Assembly (NCBI RefSeq): GCF_026410385.1
Contig: NZ_JAPMLT010000004.1
Coordinates: 62,001 to 126,000 of the forward strand
From: Tumebacillus lacus
Lineage (GTDB): Bacteria; Bacillota; Bacilli; Tumebacillales; Tumebacillaceae
Direction of reading: 5' to 3'
DNA length: 64,000 nucleotides
The translations under genes were made by a program, and so were the position numbers. The notes beneath the pieces are model-generated. The model was not told where the DNA came from, searched no databases, and was given only the letters and a program-made list of their open reading frames with translations. This document shows, one piece after another, positions 25,413-34,158 of this stretch; positions within the stretch are counted from its first letter, which is position 1, and the number at the start of each line of letters is the position of its first letter.

Positions 25413-26984
25413 ATGGACAAAGACGATCAACAAGAATTGACCAACCGACAGGGCCATCCGATCACAGATAACCAAAACATCCGTACCGTCGGCCGTCGCG
25501 GTCCGTCGACGCTGGAGAATTATGACTATCTGGAGAAAATCACCCACTTTGACCGCGAGCGCATCCCGGAGCGCGTGGTGCATGCCCGCGGGGCAGGGGC
25601 GCATGGCGTGTTCGAGGCGTACGGCACGGTCGGTAACGAGCCGATTTCGAAATACACGCGGGCAAAACTGTTCCAGGATACAGGCAAGCAGACGCCGGTG
25701 TTCGTGCGGTTTTCCACGGTGGTGCACGGCAACGCGTCACCGGAGACGGAGCGCGACCCGCGCGGGTTTGCCGTGAAGTTTTACACGGAGGACGGCAACT
25801 GGGATCTGGTGGGAAATAATTTGAAGGTCTTCTTTATCCGCGATCCGTTGAAGTTCCCGGATATGGTGCATTCGTTCAAGCCTGACCCGGTCAACAACAT
25901 CTCCAACCCGGAGCGGATGTTTGATTTTCTCTCCTTGACGCCGGAAGCGACGCACATGGTGACGTTCGTGTTTTCGCCGTGGGGCATCCCGGCGAACTAC
26001 CGCCAGATGCAAGGATCGGGGGTCAATACCTACAAATGGGTCAACCAAGCGGGCGAAGCGGTGCTGGTCAAATACCACTGGCAACCGCTCAAGCAAGGTC
26101 TGCGCAACTTGACCGCCAAGGAAGCCAGCGAGATCCAAGCGCACAACTACTCCCATGCGACGCAGGATCTGTATGAGGCGATCAAGCGTGGCGACTACCC
26201 GGAGTGGGAACTGTGCGTGCAGATCATGAGCGATGACGAGCATCCGGAGCTCGATTTTGATCCGCTCGATCCGACAAAACTGTGGCCGGAGGAGCTCTTC
26301 CCGTTCCTGCCGGTCGGCAAGATGACGCTCAACCGCAACCCGGAGAACTATTTTAATGAAGTGGAACAGGCGGCGTTTGGTACGGGGGTGTTGGTCGACG
26401 GGCTGGACTTCTCCGATGACAAACTGCTGCAGGGCCGCACGTTCTCGTACTCCGATACGCAGCGGTACCGGGTCGGGACGAACTATCTGCAACTGCCGAT
26501 CAACGCGCCGAAAAAGCACGTGGCGACCAACCAGCGGGGCGGGCAGATGGAGTTTCGAGTCGACCGCGCGCCCGGTCAAAATCCCAGCGTCGACTATGAA
26601 CCGTCTTCGCTGGGCGGACTGAAGGAAGCGACGCAGAGCGGAAACGATCATGAGCCGGAGTATCACGCGAAATTGGTGCGGCAGAAGATCGACCGCACCA
26701 ACGATTTCAAGCAAGCGGGCGAGACGTACCGCGCCTTTGAAGACTGGGAGCGCGACGAGCTGATCCAAAATCTCGTCGGGACACTGTCCGTCTGCAAAGA
26801 GGACATCCGCGAGCGGATGATCGGTTATTTCACCGAGGCGGACTCCGACTACGGCCGCCGCGTGCGCGAAGGGCTCAAGGACGAGTTGGCGAAACGAGCA
26901 GGCCAAGCGCACACCGGCACAGCGGAGGCGGACCGGGCGGTCGACGACGCGAAAGGGATGGGCGGTCGAACGGACGGGTACTAG
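25413..26984 (+). CDS. katA: Catalase (small-subunit type, haem)
   Basis: 523 residues. The catalytic His57 lies in [12 protein letters not shown], the distal Asn region is in [10 protein letters not shown], and the proximal haem-ligand Tyr346 is in [13 protein letters not shown] 25413 has TTAGGAGG eight bases upstream. Converts hydrogen peroxide to water and oxygen in the cytoplasm. The acidic, Gly-rich tail is longer than in the ~480-residue Bacillus enzymes. Transcribed alone, with its own terminator. Confidence 0.96.
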   Translation: MDKDDQQELTNRQGHPITDNQNIRTVGRRGPSTLENYDYLEKITHFDRERIPERVVHARGAGAHGVFEAYGTVGNEPISKYTRAKLFQDTGKQTPVFVRFSTVVHGNASPETERDPRGFAVKFYTEDGNWDLVGNNLKVFFIRDPLKFPDMVHSFKPDPVNNISNPERMFDFLSLTPEATHMVTFVFSPWGIPANYRQMQGSGVNTYKWVNQAGEAVLVKYHWQPLKQGLRNLTAKEASEIQAHNYSHATQDLYEAIKRGDYPEWELCVQIMSDDEHPELDFDPLDPTKLWPEELFPFLPVGKMTLNRNPENYFNEVEQAAFGTGVLVDGLDFSDDKLLQGRTFSYSDTQRYRVGTNYLQLPINAPKKHVATNQRGGQMEFRVDRAPGQNPSVDYEPSSLGGLKEATQSGNDHEPEYHAKLVRQKIDRTNDFKQAGETYRAFEDWERDELIQNLVGTLSVCKEDIRERMIGYFTEADSDYGRRVREGLKDELAKRAGQAHTGTAEADRAVDDAKGMGGRTDGY

Positions 26985-26992
26985 AAGAAGGA

Positions 26993-27027
26993 AGAGCAGC
27001 GTTCCGTGAGGGAACGCTGCTCTTTTT
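26993..27027 (+). terminator. Intrinsic terminator after catalase
   Basis: AGAGCAGCGTTCC (26993-27005) pairs with GGAACGCTGCTCT (27011-27023), 13 bp, followed by five T. Confidence 0.93.
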
Positions 27028-27173
27028 GGTTGACGTACACATAATCTTCTTTGATGTCGTAGTTGTAACTGTACATATCTCGTAAGAAATTTTATCTGAA
27101 CGCCGATACTAAAAAAATAGCCTCAAGTCGTGTATGATGGGGAGAGGACGTTTTGGATGCAGGAGGCACATTT

Positions 27174-27989
27174 ATGAATAAAACCGCAGTCGCGCTTTTG
27201 ATATGCACGCTCTCCGTCTCGCTGTTGGCGGGATGCGAGACGAAGAAGTTTTTTGCTCCGACCCAGGATACTCCAAAGACGACACAACCTGCTGAGCAGG
27301 AACATCAACCGGCAACATCGCCGAAGCCGACTCCTGACCCGGCTATGCAACAAGGGCAGCAACAAAACACGCCGCAAACGGTCGATACAAAGCCGGACAG
27401 CTATACCGTTTTGGTGAACAAGCAGTACTCGCTGCCGAAAGGATATGTGCCGGCCGATCTGGTCAGCGACCCGACGATTCCGTTCACGTTTACGGGAGAA
27501 GCGGAGCGGCGCATGATGCGCAAGGAGATGGCGCAGGCGCTGGGCCGGATGTTTGCCGCTGCCAAACAGGACGGGATCTTGCTGGCCGGGGTGTCGGCGT
27601 ATCGTTCTCATGCGACGCAGGAGGCGTTGTTCAACGGCTATGTGCAAAGGGACGGGCTGGAAAAGGCCAAGACCTACAGCGCCGTGCCGGGCACGAGCGA
27701 GCATGAGACAGGTCTTGCGGTTGACGTGTCGGGAGCGGACGGGAGATGCCAGGCAGAGGATTGCTTTGGCGGGACGAAGGAGTCAAACTGGATCGTCGAT
27801 CATGCGGCGAAGTACGGCTTTATCATCCGCTACCCGCTCGGCAAAGAGTCGATCACCGGGTATCAGTACGAGCCGTGGCATCTGCGCTATGTGGGCGTGA
27901 AAGTCGCGCAGGAGATCGCGGAGAAAGGGATCACGTTGGAAGAGTATTACCGCGTGGTGCCGGTGGCGAAGCAGGAAGCAGGCAAATAA
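27174..27989 (+). CDS. D-alanyl-D-alanine carboxypeptidase lipoprotein (VanY/M15B family)
   Basis: 271 residues. Signal peptide with lipobox L-L-A-G-C (Cys19), then a Pro/Thr/Gln-rich linker (about 25-75) and a peptidase domain. Active-site patterns: S-A-Y-R-S-H, the zinc motif S-E-H-E-T-G-L-A-V-D, and E-P-W-H-L-R-Y near the end. Anchored outside the membrane, it would remove terminal D-Ala from peptidoglycan stems. ATG 27174 is chosen because GGAGG is about seven bases upstream and the signal peptide starts there. Confidence 0.92.
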   Translation: MNKTAVALLICTLSVSLLAGCETKKFFAPTQDTPKTTQPAEQEHQPATSPKPTPDPAMQQGQQQNTPQTVDTKPDSYTVLVNKQYSLPKGYVPADLVSDPTIPFTFTGEAERRMMRKEMAQALGRMFAAAKQDGILLAGVSAYRSHATQEALFNGYVQRDGLEKAKTYSAVPGTSEHETGLAVDVSGADGRCQAEDCFGGTKESNWIVDHAAKYGFIIRYPLGKESITGYQYEPWHLRYVGVKVAQEIAEKGITLEEYYRVVPVAKQEAGK

Positions 27990-27991
27990 CA

Positions 27992-28027
27992 AACAGGAGT
28001 TCCCTCTGCGGGAACTCCTGTTTTTTT
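27992..28027. terminator. Bidirectional intrinsic terminator
   Basis: AACAGGAGTTCCC (27992-28004) and GGGAACTCCTGTT (28010-28022) form a 13-bp stem with T-tract on the + side and A-tract on the other, between two convergent genes. Confidence 0.9.
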
Positions 28028-28028
28028 G

Positions 28029-28895
28029 TCAGCTGCAGCCAAGGCCCGTGATGGTGCCGTTTGGCAGTTGGACTTCACCGGTGGTGGAGAAGAACGCGTT
28101 GCTGGGATTGGTGCCGCCGATGATCAGGGTGTAGCGGTCAAACTGAGCGGAAGTCGGCAGGGAATCGCGGAGTACGAGTTCGAACGTTTCCAAGCTGGTG
28201 GTGTTGTCAGCCAGCGTGACGAGGCCGGTGCCGGTCACGGTGATCACGCAGGCGCCGTTGCCTTCGCGACGGCAGACGACAGACGTGAAGGTCGTGCCCG
28301 TGATCGTCGCCGGTGCGACGTTGAACGTGAAGTTCAAGTCGGTATCGGTCGCGTCGGCATAGGCGAAGTTGTAAACGCTGGTAGTCAAGGTGTCGCTGCA
28401 GATGCTGCCGTCCGAAGACAGGGTGCCGCCTTGGCGAGGGTCGCCGTTGACCTGTACGTTGTTTTGAGCCGAATTCGGAGCGATCAATGCGCCGCAGGTG
28501 CAGGGGGGCAGCGGCGGCGGGCAGTCGGGACCCGGAGTCGGGATGCCGCATGCGACGTTGCCGATCTCCGCATGCACGTCGGCGCCGAAGGACAGCGGGA
28601 CGTTGACGCAGAGCACTTGGGAGACGGTAAATTTGCAAGACTTGGTCGGACTCTTTGTGAAGTCGGAGCAGGGGCCGAACGAAATCGGACCCAAACAAGT
28701 GACCGTCGGGGTGCCGGGGGTGACAAACGGAGTGATGGTGACGTCTGCCTCCACGCAGACTTGGTCGCTTACCGTCTGTTCACAAGCGACAATGTCTTCG
28801 CCGGGGGTTTGTTGCGGCGTGACACGTGGCGACGAAGCGCTCGGAGTGGAGCCGCTGCCGCCGCAACCGCAAGGGTTTTGGTTGTCAGATGCCAT
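28029..28895 (-). CDS. Cysteine-rich spore-coat-like protein
   Basis: 288 residues, no signal peptide. Opens with a Gly/Cys/Ser/Pro-rich tail, followed by an SPOCS-like beta block (V-S-D-Q-V-C-V-E-A-D-V, then C-K-F-T-V-S-Q-V-L-C-V-N-V-P-L-S-F-G-A-D-V), a Pro/Cys linker and a Thr/Asn-rich beta-sandwich to the end. About 14 cysteines. This composition is typical of coat or exosporium proteins of spore formers. AAAGGAGATG precedes the ATG. A shorter relative lies divergently at 29080. Spore localisation is inferred. Confidence 0.6.
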   Translation of the reverse strand: MASDNQNPCGCGGSGSTPSASSPRVTPQQTPGEDIVACEQTVSDQVCVEADVTITPFVTPGTPTVTCLGPISFGPCSDFTKSPTKSCKFTVSQVLCVNVPLSFGADVHAEIGNVACGIPTPGPDCPPPLPPCTCGALIAPNSAQNNVQVNGDPRQGGTLSSDGSICSDTLTTSVYNFAYADATDTDLNFTFNVAPATITGTTFTSVVCRREGNGACVITVTGTGLVTLADNTTSLETFELVLRDSLPTSAQFDRYTLIIGGTNPSNAFFSTTGEVQLPNGTITGLGCS

Positions 28896-29039
28896 GAAAG
28901 CATCTCCTTTCTCGTGTTCTTACTTTATTAGATGCACGTCTGTGGACGAGGGAAATTGACACATGCTCATCTATTTCGTCGTTTAGGTAGGCGGATTGCT
29001 CATCTTTCGAATGGGTGATGGAAAACGAGTGCAGATGTC

Positions 29040-29048
29040 CATATACTA
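29040..29048 (+). promoter_or_regulatory. Possible sporulation-type (sigma-E/K) -10 element
   Basis: CATATACTA matches the CATAnnnTA form of the mother-cell sigma -10 box, about 31 bases before the ATG at 29080 of a coat-like gene. No clear -35 box is seen, so this is weak. Confidence 0.3.
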
Positions 29049-29079
29049 TCGAAGCATGATCCTGCGAGGGGGAATCTGT

Positions 29080-29472
29080 ATGAAGAGGAGGAAGGGGCTG
29101 TGGGTGCAGGACTGTCTGCCCTGCCGATCTGTTTCACTCGCATATGAGGAAGCGCGGATGGAAGAGCCGACGGAAGAGTCAGCCCGTGTCGTGGAGCCGG
29201 TATCGAACGGATGCGTGCAGTATGTGCACAAAAAGATTCGGGTCGAGGCGCTGGTGACGGTGAAACCGACGGTCGGTCTGGTCAAAGGGGCGGTCGTCTC
29301 GTGTCGCCCCGTCAAACGCAAGCGTCGCAAAGGAAGACGAGGCCCCTGTACGAAGATCCGCAGGACCTCGCACAGATCGTGCACGTTTCGTGTGTCGCAG
29401 GATCTGATGGTCAAGATCCCGTTGAAATTTGGCGCGGATGTGTCGGTGGAGCCGGGGGGGACGACTTGTTAG
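29080..29472 (+). CDS. Small basic coat-like protein sharing a motif with 28029-28895
   Basis: 130 residues, strongly basic in the middle (K-R-K-R-R-K-G-R-R). The end, C-T-F-R-V-S-Q-D-L-M-V-K-I-P-L-K-F-G-A-D-V, parallels C-K-F-T-V-S-Q-V-L-C-V-N-V-P-L-S-F-G-A-D-V of the neighbour. Start ATG 29080 has GAGGGGG eight bases upstream; longer in-frame starts lack such a site. Function unknown; a coat or exosporium component is likely. Confidence 0.6.
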   Translation: MKRRKGLWVQDCLPCRSVSLAYEEARMEEPTEESARVVEPVSNGCVQYVHKKIRVEALVTVKPTVGLVKGAVVSCRPVKRKRRKGRRGPCTKIRRTSHRSCTFRVSQDLMVKIPLKFGADVSVEPGGTTC

Positions 29473-29500
29473 CCGTTTGCTTGCTGAGTGTGGAAGAAAG

Positions 29501-29536
29501 AAAGGTCAACCCTCGTGCGTGAGGGTTGACCTTTTT
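29501..29536. terminator. Bidirectional intrinsic terminator
   Basis: AAAGGTCAACCCTC (29501-29514) and GAGGGTTGACCTTT (29521-29534), 14 bp, between convergent genes, with T-run to 29536. A related core, GGTCAACCC/GGGTTGACC, recurs at 33997-34022. Confidence 0.92.
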
Positions 29537-29541
29537 TAGGA

Positions 29542-30180
29542 CTACGCGATGTATTGCTCGACCATGAAGAAGTGGAGCACGGCTCCGGCGGAGACCCAGA
29601 GGTGGAAGATCTCGTGGTGGCCGAAGCGGTTGGGGAAGAAGTCGAACTTTTTGGTGCCATAGATGATCGCGCCGATGGTGTACGCCACACCGCCGAGCAC
29701 CATCAGAACGAGCGCACCGGTCGGCATGGTGTCGATCAGTTTGACGAACGGCACGACGGCGATCCAGCCGAGCCCGACGTAAAAGATCGTCGAGACGGAG
29801 CGCGGCATGCCCATGAAGAACAGCTTGAGGATCATGCCGACGGCAGCCAGCGACCAGACGAGGGTCAGCATCGTCACGCGCCACGTACCGTCCAAGGCAA
29901 AAGCAAAGACCGGCGTGTAGGTGCCCGCGATCAAAAGGAAGATCGAGACGTGGTCAAATTTGCGCAGCCACAGCTCCTTTTTCGGAGTGGTGTAGACCGC
30001 GTGATATAAGGAACTGGCCAGGAAGAGCACGATCATCGAAATGCCGTACACGACCATCGCGACGGTCTTGCCCACGCCGCTCGATTCGACGAGCAGCACG
30101 ATCATGCCGACAACAGCAAACAGGCAGGTGATCAAGTGTGTCCAGGTGTTGACAGGCTCTTTAAAGCGCAAAAACCGCAT
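29542..30180 (-). CDS. Hemolysin III/TrhA family membrane protein
   Basis: 212 residues with about seven membrane spans. Family patterns: E-P-V-N-T-W-T-H near the start, S-S-L-Y-H-A-V near residue 56, D-H-V-S-I-F near residue 76, and H-H-E-I-F-H-L-W near the end, which together give the conserved His/Asp metal-type site of the PAQR/hemolysin III superfamily. GGAGG lies about eight bases before the ATG. Proposed roles in the family concern membrane energetics; cytolysis has been shown for few members. Confidence 0.9.
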   Translation of the reverse strand: MRFLRFKEPVNTWTHLITCLFAVVGMIVLLVESSGVGKTVAMVVYGISMIVLFLASSLYHAVYTTPKKELWLRKFDHVSIFLLIAGTYTPVFAFALDGTWRVTMLTLVWSLAAVGMILKLFFMGMPRSVSTIFYVGLGWIAVVPFVKLIDTMPTGALVLMVLGGVAYTIGAIIYGTKKFDFFPNRFGHHEIFHLWVSAGAVLHFFMVEQYIA

Positions 30181-30270
30181 GGTGTCGCCTCCAGATGAGT
30201 TGTTTGCTTTATCGTACCATAGCGGGATGCGCGGGTGAAGCTGATTTTGACTGGCGAGTGCAAAAGTAAG

Positions 30271-30471
30271 TTACTTTCGCAAGCGTCCGATCAGCCAGAA
30301 GACAGCGGCGATGAGGATCAACAGCACCGCATAGAAGACGACCGAGAAGCCGATATACGAGCGGGAGTTGTCAAATTCGACGCCGAACAGACCGGCCACA
30401 AACAGGGGGATGGTGGCAAACAGGAGTTCAAAAAGCAATTCAAAGATGGAGTCTTTGAGATAAACAGTCAT
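30271..30471 (-). CDS. Small two-span membrane protein
   Basis: 66 residues with two hydrophobic segments (about 10-30 and 42-62) and a basic end (I-G-R-L-R-K). AAGGGTG precedes the ATG. It lies 70 bases past the start side of the hemolysin III gene and divergent from the WXG locus. Unknown function. Confidence 0.6.
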   Translation of the reverse strand: MTVYLKDSIFELLFELLFATIPLFVAGLFGVEFDNSRSYIGFSVVFYAVLLILIAAVFWLIGRLRK

Positions 30472-30605
30472 TGCAAGTCACCCTTTCTTTCTTTGATCAT
30501 ACCAATTTTCCAAGAGTCAGAAAACAGGCAGCTGTTCGCTACTGGAAAATATAACAACAATTTGATATTCTACTTAAATAAGGATCGAAATAGGGGTGAG
30601 GGGAT

Positions 30606-31853
30606 ATGCAAGCAAGGTTTAATACCGGGGTGATCAAACAAGGCGCGATGCGCTTCCAAGCAGCTTCCCAAGAGATGCGCGCGAACGCGATGCAGATCGG
30701 GAAAATCGCTGCTTCTTTGACGCAGACTTCGTGGAAGGGCCGGGGTGCCCGCGCTTTTGAGGAATTGACCACCCATTTGCAGCAAGACAGCAACGAGGCG
30801 AGCACGGCGTTCGGTCAGGTGGCGCAGGAATTGAATGCGCTGGCGGTGCAGTTGGACTCGGTCAATCAACTGCATGTCCAAGCAGATCGTGTGGAGGATG
30901 AGATCGAGTCGGTGGAGCGGCAGTTGCGGCATACGGAAGATCCGAGCCGACGGGCGTCTCTTCGCACCGAATTGTCGCAATTGCGCTACCGGCAAAATTC
31001 GATCCTCGCCGATGCGCAGAATCGGGAGCGGTATGCGGACAAGCGAGCACAGGCCAAATTTGATGAGATTGGACATCGGGCAGACAAATTGCACTACTCG
31101 ACAGGTGTGCCGGAGCGTCTCAAGCCGGGCAGTCAAGTCAAGTTTGAGTGGAGTGATCTGTTGTTGCCTTCCGGGATCGCCGGGCTGATGATCTCCAAAG
31201 GCATCAAGTTCCGTCATGATCCTCGCAATCCCAAAGTGGTCATCATCTCCACGGCCGAATGGATGCGCGGGCAGTCGAGATTCCAATGGTGGAACAAGAT
31301 GGTCAAAGGATTTAATAAAGTCTTGGTCAAGGTGCCAGGTTCGGAGAAGACGGTGGCGCGCACGCTGAAGGACCTCACCGGGATCAGTGCCAACCTCACG
31401 CGCATCGGGATCAACAAGATCCCGTGGCATATGGCGAAGCGGGCTGTCGGTCCGGCGAGCATCGTGTTTACCATCTCAAGCGAAGTGAAACCGCTCACCG
31501 AATCTTGGAAGAACAACTCCAAGACGGCGGAGTCGCGAGAAGAGTTTTGGAAAAACTTCGGCCAAGATGCGGCGAGTTCGGTCAATCGCATTCTCTTCAA
31601 ATCGCTGGGTGCGATCGGCGGAACGGCTGCCGGAGCGACCGCAGGGTCGCTCGCGTCACCGGCCGGCACGATCGTCGGCGGGGCGGTCGGCAGCGTGCTC
31701 GGGGAGAAAGCGGGCGAGTGGGTGGCCGAGCAGACCGACTGGATCGCGCGCAAAGCGGGCGAAAAGGCGGGTGCCGGTATCGCCAAGGCGCTCAATACGT
31801 ATGACAGCGTGAAGGACAAGATCAAAGGGTTTGACTGGAGCCTCGGGTTCTGA
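30606..31853 (+). CDS. WXG/LXG-type secreted protein with glycine-zipper C-terminus (type VII toxin candidate)
   Basis: 415 residues. The first ~150 residues are a helical hairpin with the W-K-G turn (S-W-K-G-R-G-A-R-A-F) characteristic of WXG100 proteins, then a long charged coil. A middle region (170-330) follows without recognised motifs. Residues about 338-375 are a Gly/Ala zipper (G-G-T-A-A-G-A-T-A-G, then G-G-A-V-G-S-V-L-G), a pattern common in membrane-inserting toxins. Overlapping and downstream small membrane proteins look like immunity partners. No type VII secretion machinery is in the window. Toxin activity is inferred. Confidence 0.7.
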   Translation: MQARFNTGVIKQGAMRFQAASQEMRANAMQIGKIAASLTQTSWKGRGARAFEELTTHLQQDSNEASTAFGQVAQELNALAVQLDSVNQLHVQADRVEDEIESVERQLRHTEDPSRRASLRTELSQLRYRQNSILADAQNRERYADKRAQAKFDEIGHRADKLHYSTGVPERLKPGSQVKFEWSDLLLPSGIAGLMISKGIKFRHDPRNPKVVIISTAEWMRGQSRFQWWNKMVKGFNKVLVKVPGSEKTVARTLKDLTGISANLTRIGINKIPWHMAKRAVGPASIVFTISSEVKPLTESWKNNSKTAESREEFWKNFGQDAASSVNRILFKSLGAIGGTAAGATAGSLASPAGTIVGGAVGSVLGEKAGEWVAEQTDWIARKAGEKAGAGIAKALNTYDSVKDKIKGFDWSLGF

Positions 31854-32287
31854 TGACGAGGAAACAGACGCTCATACACAATGACAAGGGCGAAGCGTTG
31901 AAGCGCTGGTCGGCATGTGCGGGGATGGTGGGAGCGAGTGCGTTTGCGCTCTATCTGGGCATCGTCGACGACAAGATGCGCTGGACGGTGATCGGCGTGA
32001 TCGGGCTGTCGTTCTTTTTGTACTATTTCGTCCATTACCTGCGCTATGTGCTCACGTCCCGCCTGTTTTTGGTGCTTGATGAGCAGGGCGTTGCATCGGC
32101 GGACGGGACGATACACGTCCGGTGGGAAGACGTGGAACATTTTTATTTTGACCGCACGAAATCGTCGATCAAGCTGGTGGCTTGGACGAAGCGTGAGGAA
32201 GAAGTGGCGTTTCCGACCGCCTCGGTCGTGTCGATCCCAAAGGCCACAAAATGTTTGGAACAGTACGGCGCGAAAGTGCTCGGGTAG
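31853..32287 (+). CDS. Two-span membrane protein A, immunity candidate
   Basis: 144 residues; ATG overlaps the stop of the WXG protein (TGATG). Starts with a polar segment (H-N-D-K-G-E-A-L-K-R-W), then two membrane spans (about 22-60) and a cytoplasmic PH-like segment with V-R-W-E-D-V-E-H-F-Y-F-D-R. It is the first of three paralogues here (also 33110 and 33538). Coupling to the toxin candidate supports an immunity role. Confidence 0.65.
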   Translation: MTRKQTLIHNDKGEALKRWSACAGMVGASAFALYLGIVDDKMRWTVIGVIGLSFFLYYFVHYLRYVLTSRLFLVLDEQGVASADGTIHVRWEDVEHFYFDRTKSSIKLVAWTKREEEVAFPTASVVSIPKATKCLEQYGAKVLG

Positions 32288-32302
32288 GAGGCAGAAGACA
32301 GC

Positions 32303-33103
32303 ATGAGAGAAGAGCGTCACTATTCGTTGTCGGTGGAAGAGTTGATTTTGGCGATGTACGTGATCGGTCGTCAGGAAGCGGCGGCCGGGCTGTTGCAACT
32401 CAGTTTTGATCCGATGTCCGATCAGGAGTTGGAGATCCGGTTGGTGACGGCGGGGCATTCGCTGGCAGCTCGCGGCTGGCTGACGGTCGATGAGCAGGCG
32501 GGGACGAAAGAACTGGATGCGGGGTTGACCGCTGCCATCTTGCCGCTGTGCGAGGCGGCGTACACGTTGCGCTTCACCAAACAGGTGCAGGGGGAAGAGG
32601 TCGCAATGGGCATCCACGTGGCGTCGGACGGGCAACTGACGGTGCATCGATTGGAGAAAGGCTTTAATCACCGCATGGAGGTTCTCTCCGGGCCGGAAGA
32701 GATCTTGGGTGCGGTTCAGTCGTTCTTTGAGCTGACCTGGCAGGAGCATTCGGACGAGACCTTTGAGACGACGGTGCGTCAGGAGTTGGAACAGACCGCC
32801 GCACAGGAAGCAGAGGAACTGGAGACGCTGCTCGCCGATTCCGGCATGCCGGAGCCGTTAAACGGCTGGTTTGCCGAGGATCTGACCGAGTCGGAAGACT
32901 GGTGGACGGTGCTGCGCGTGGAGTATACCGAAGAGCGCGAACCGCAGGCGGAGCGCGGGTTCCTGCTGCTGAGCGGCAAGGAGCGGTTTTGGCTGCTGCG
33001 ACCGAGCGAAGGCGACGAAGGCACCGAGGATGACGCATTCGCCGTCGAACTCGGGACACGGGAGTCGCTGGATCGGGATCTTGCGGCCTTGATGGAAGGG
33101 TAG
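32303..33103 (+). CDS. EspG-like secretion chaperone candidate
   Basis: 266 residues, acidic, soluble. The order S-L-S-V-E-E-L at the start, then L-A-A-R-G-W-L-T, then a long helix followed by strands, recalls EspG-type chaperones of type VII substrates in actinobacteria. This is a remote pattern match and not a firm assignment. ATG 32303 with GGAGG ten bases upstream. Lying between immunity-like genes and just after the WXG protein, a chaperone for that substrate is a reasonable guess. Confidence 0.5.
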   Translation: MREERHYSLSVEELILAMYVIGRQEAAAGLLQLSFDPMSDQELEIRLVTAGHSLAARGWLTVDEQAGTKELDAGLTAAILPLCEAAYTLRFTKQVQGEEVAMGIHVASDGQLTVHRLEKGFNHRMEVLSGPEEILGAVQSFFELTWQEHSDETFETTVRQELEQTAAQEAEELETLLADSGMPEPLNGWFAEDLTESEDWWTVLRVEYTEEREPQAERGFLLLSGKERFWLLRPSEGDEGTEDDAFAVELGTRESLDRDLAALMEG

Positions 33104-33109
33104 AGCAGG

Positions 33110-33541
33110 ATGAAGAACGCACAGACCGTTGTGCATAATGATCGGGTAGAGGCATTTAAGAAGTGGTTTTTGTCGTTGCTGTTTGTCGTAGGTGGCGCGT
33201 ATTTTACTAATCTTGGGATCGCGGAAGATAGATTGCGTTATACGGTGATCGGGGCTATTACATGTGTTTTCTTCCTATATCCGTTGTATCACTACACGAG
33301 GTATGTGGTGGTCAGAAAGCCTTTGTTGGTTCTCGATGAAGACGGGGTTTCGACAGAAGATCGTTCTCTGCTAGTGAGATGGGAAGAAGTCGAGCATTTT
33401 TATTTTGACAGAGGGCGAGCGTTTGTCCGATTGGTAGGAAAGAAGAAAACAGGCGAGTTGGTTTCTTTTCCGACCCACTCAGTGATCGCGATTAAGAAAT
33501 TATCTGCTGTTTTACGAGCGTTTGGAGTGAAAGTTTTGTGA
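33110..33541 (+). CDS. Two-span membrane protein B, paralogue of 31853
   Basis: 143 residues. Same layout as protein A: H-N-D-R-V-E-A-F-K-K-W, two membrane spans, then V-R-W-E-E-V-E-H-F-Y-F-D-R-G-R. The coding sequence is visibly more A+T-rich than its neighbours, with more AGA/TTA/ATA-type codons, suggesting later acquisition or relaxed codon selection. It overlaps the next paralogue by four bases. Confidence 0.65.
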   Translation: MKNAQTVVHNDRVEAFKKWFLSLLFVVGGAYFTNLGIAEDRLRYTVIGAITCVFFLYPLYHYTRYVVVRKPLLVLDEDGVSTEDRSLLVRWEEVEHFYFDRGRAFVRLVGKKKTGELVSFPTHSVIAIKKLSAVLRAFGVKVL

Positions 33542-33978
33542 AGCAGATGAACAGCAAACAAATCACGGTTCGAAACGATAAGAAGGAAGCTTTTAAAAAG
33601 TTTGTGGTGGTCATCGGATTATTGGCGATGAGTGCGTTTGTGCTGGATTCGGGTCTTCAAGATACAGCCCTTTTCAGTCTCCTAGTAGGAGGAGCGGGTG
33701 TTCTGGTCTGTCTAGGGTTGCTCGTTTACTATGGGAAACATCTGGTGGCAAGTCGCGAGTATTTTGTTTTGGATGAGTCGGGAATTCGTGCCACGGACGA
33801 CTCGTTTCAGGTGAACTGGGAGGATGCGGAGCGGTTTTATTTTGATCGCGGCCGAACTTTCGTCCATCTGGTCGTCAAGACGAAGCGGGGCACGGTCCTG
33901 TCCGCGACGACAGGGAATGTGATCTCGGTGAAAAAGTTGACTGGCTTGCTTCGGGAGTACGGTGCGAAGGTCATTTGA
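33538..33978 (+). CDS. Two-span membrane protein C, paralogue of 31853
   Basis: 146 residues, GTG start overlapping the previous stop; ATG 33547 is an alternative. Carries R-N-D-K-K-E-A-F-K-K-F, two spans and V-N-W-E-D-A-E-R-F-Y-F-D-R-G-R. The conserved aromatic block is nearly the same in all three paralogues while the membrane parts differ. Likely an orphan immunity or a diversified regulator of the WXG locus. Confidence 0.65.
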   Translation: MKQMNSKQITVRNDKKEAFKKFVVVIGLLAMSAFVLDSGLQDTALFSLLVGGAGVLVCLGLLVYYGKHLVASREYFVLDESGIRATDDSFQVNWEDAERFYFDRGRTFVHLVVKTKRGTVLSATTGNVISVKKLTGLLREYGAKVI

Positions 33979-33996
33979 TAGAGGAACGAAAAGATA

Positions 33997-34022
33997 GGTC
34001 AACCCTTGATCGCGGGTTGACC
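33997..34022 (+). terminator. Hairpin ending the WXG locus
   Basis: GGTCAACCC (33997-34005) and GGGTTGACC (34014-34022) form a 9-bp stem; only a weak T-rich tail follows (TTCTCATCGTT). Confidence 0.6.
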
Positions 34023-34113
34023 TTCTCATCGTTACTTGCTCGAAAGTACGCTCTGGATTGGTGTAGGTGCTCGTGTAGCTGTAGGAGTTGTCTTCTTCAC
34101 CACTTCAAACAAG

Positions 34114-34151
34114 AAAAAGAGCGCCGGGCATGCAGCCTGAGCGCTCTTTTT
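34114..34151 (-). terminator. Intrinsic terminator of the Tes-like unit
   Basis: AAAAAGAGCGC (34114-34124) and GCGCTCTTTTT (34141-34151) pair over 11 bp around a 16-base loop, just past the 3' end of the minus-strand radical SAM gene. Confidence 0.75.
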
Positions 34152-34158
34152 ACCTGCC

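Noticed and set aside
28026-28931. 301-codon + strand open frame over the coat-like gene
   Set aside because: Arg/Gly/Ala-rich shadow; the minus-strand gene has a good ribosome site and shares a motif with 29080-29472.
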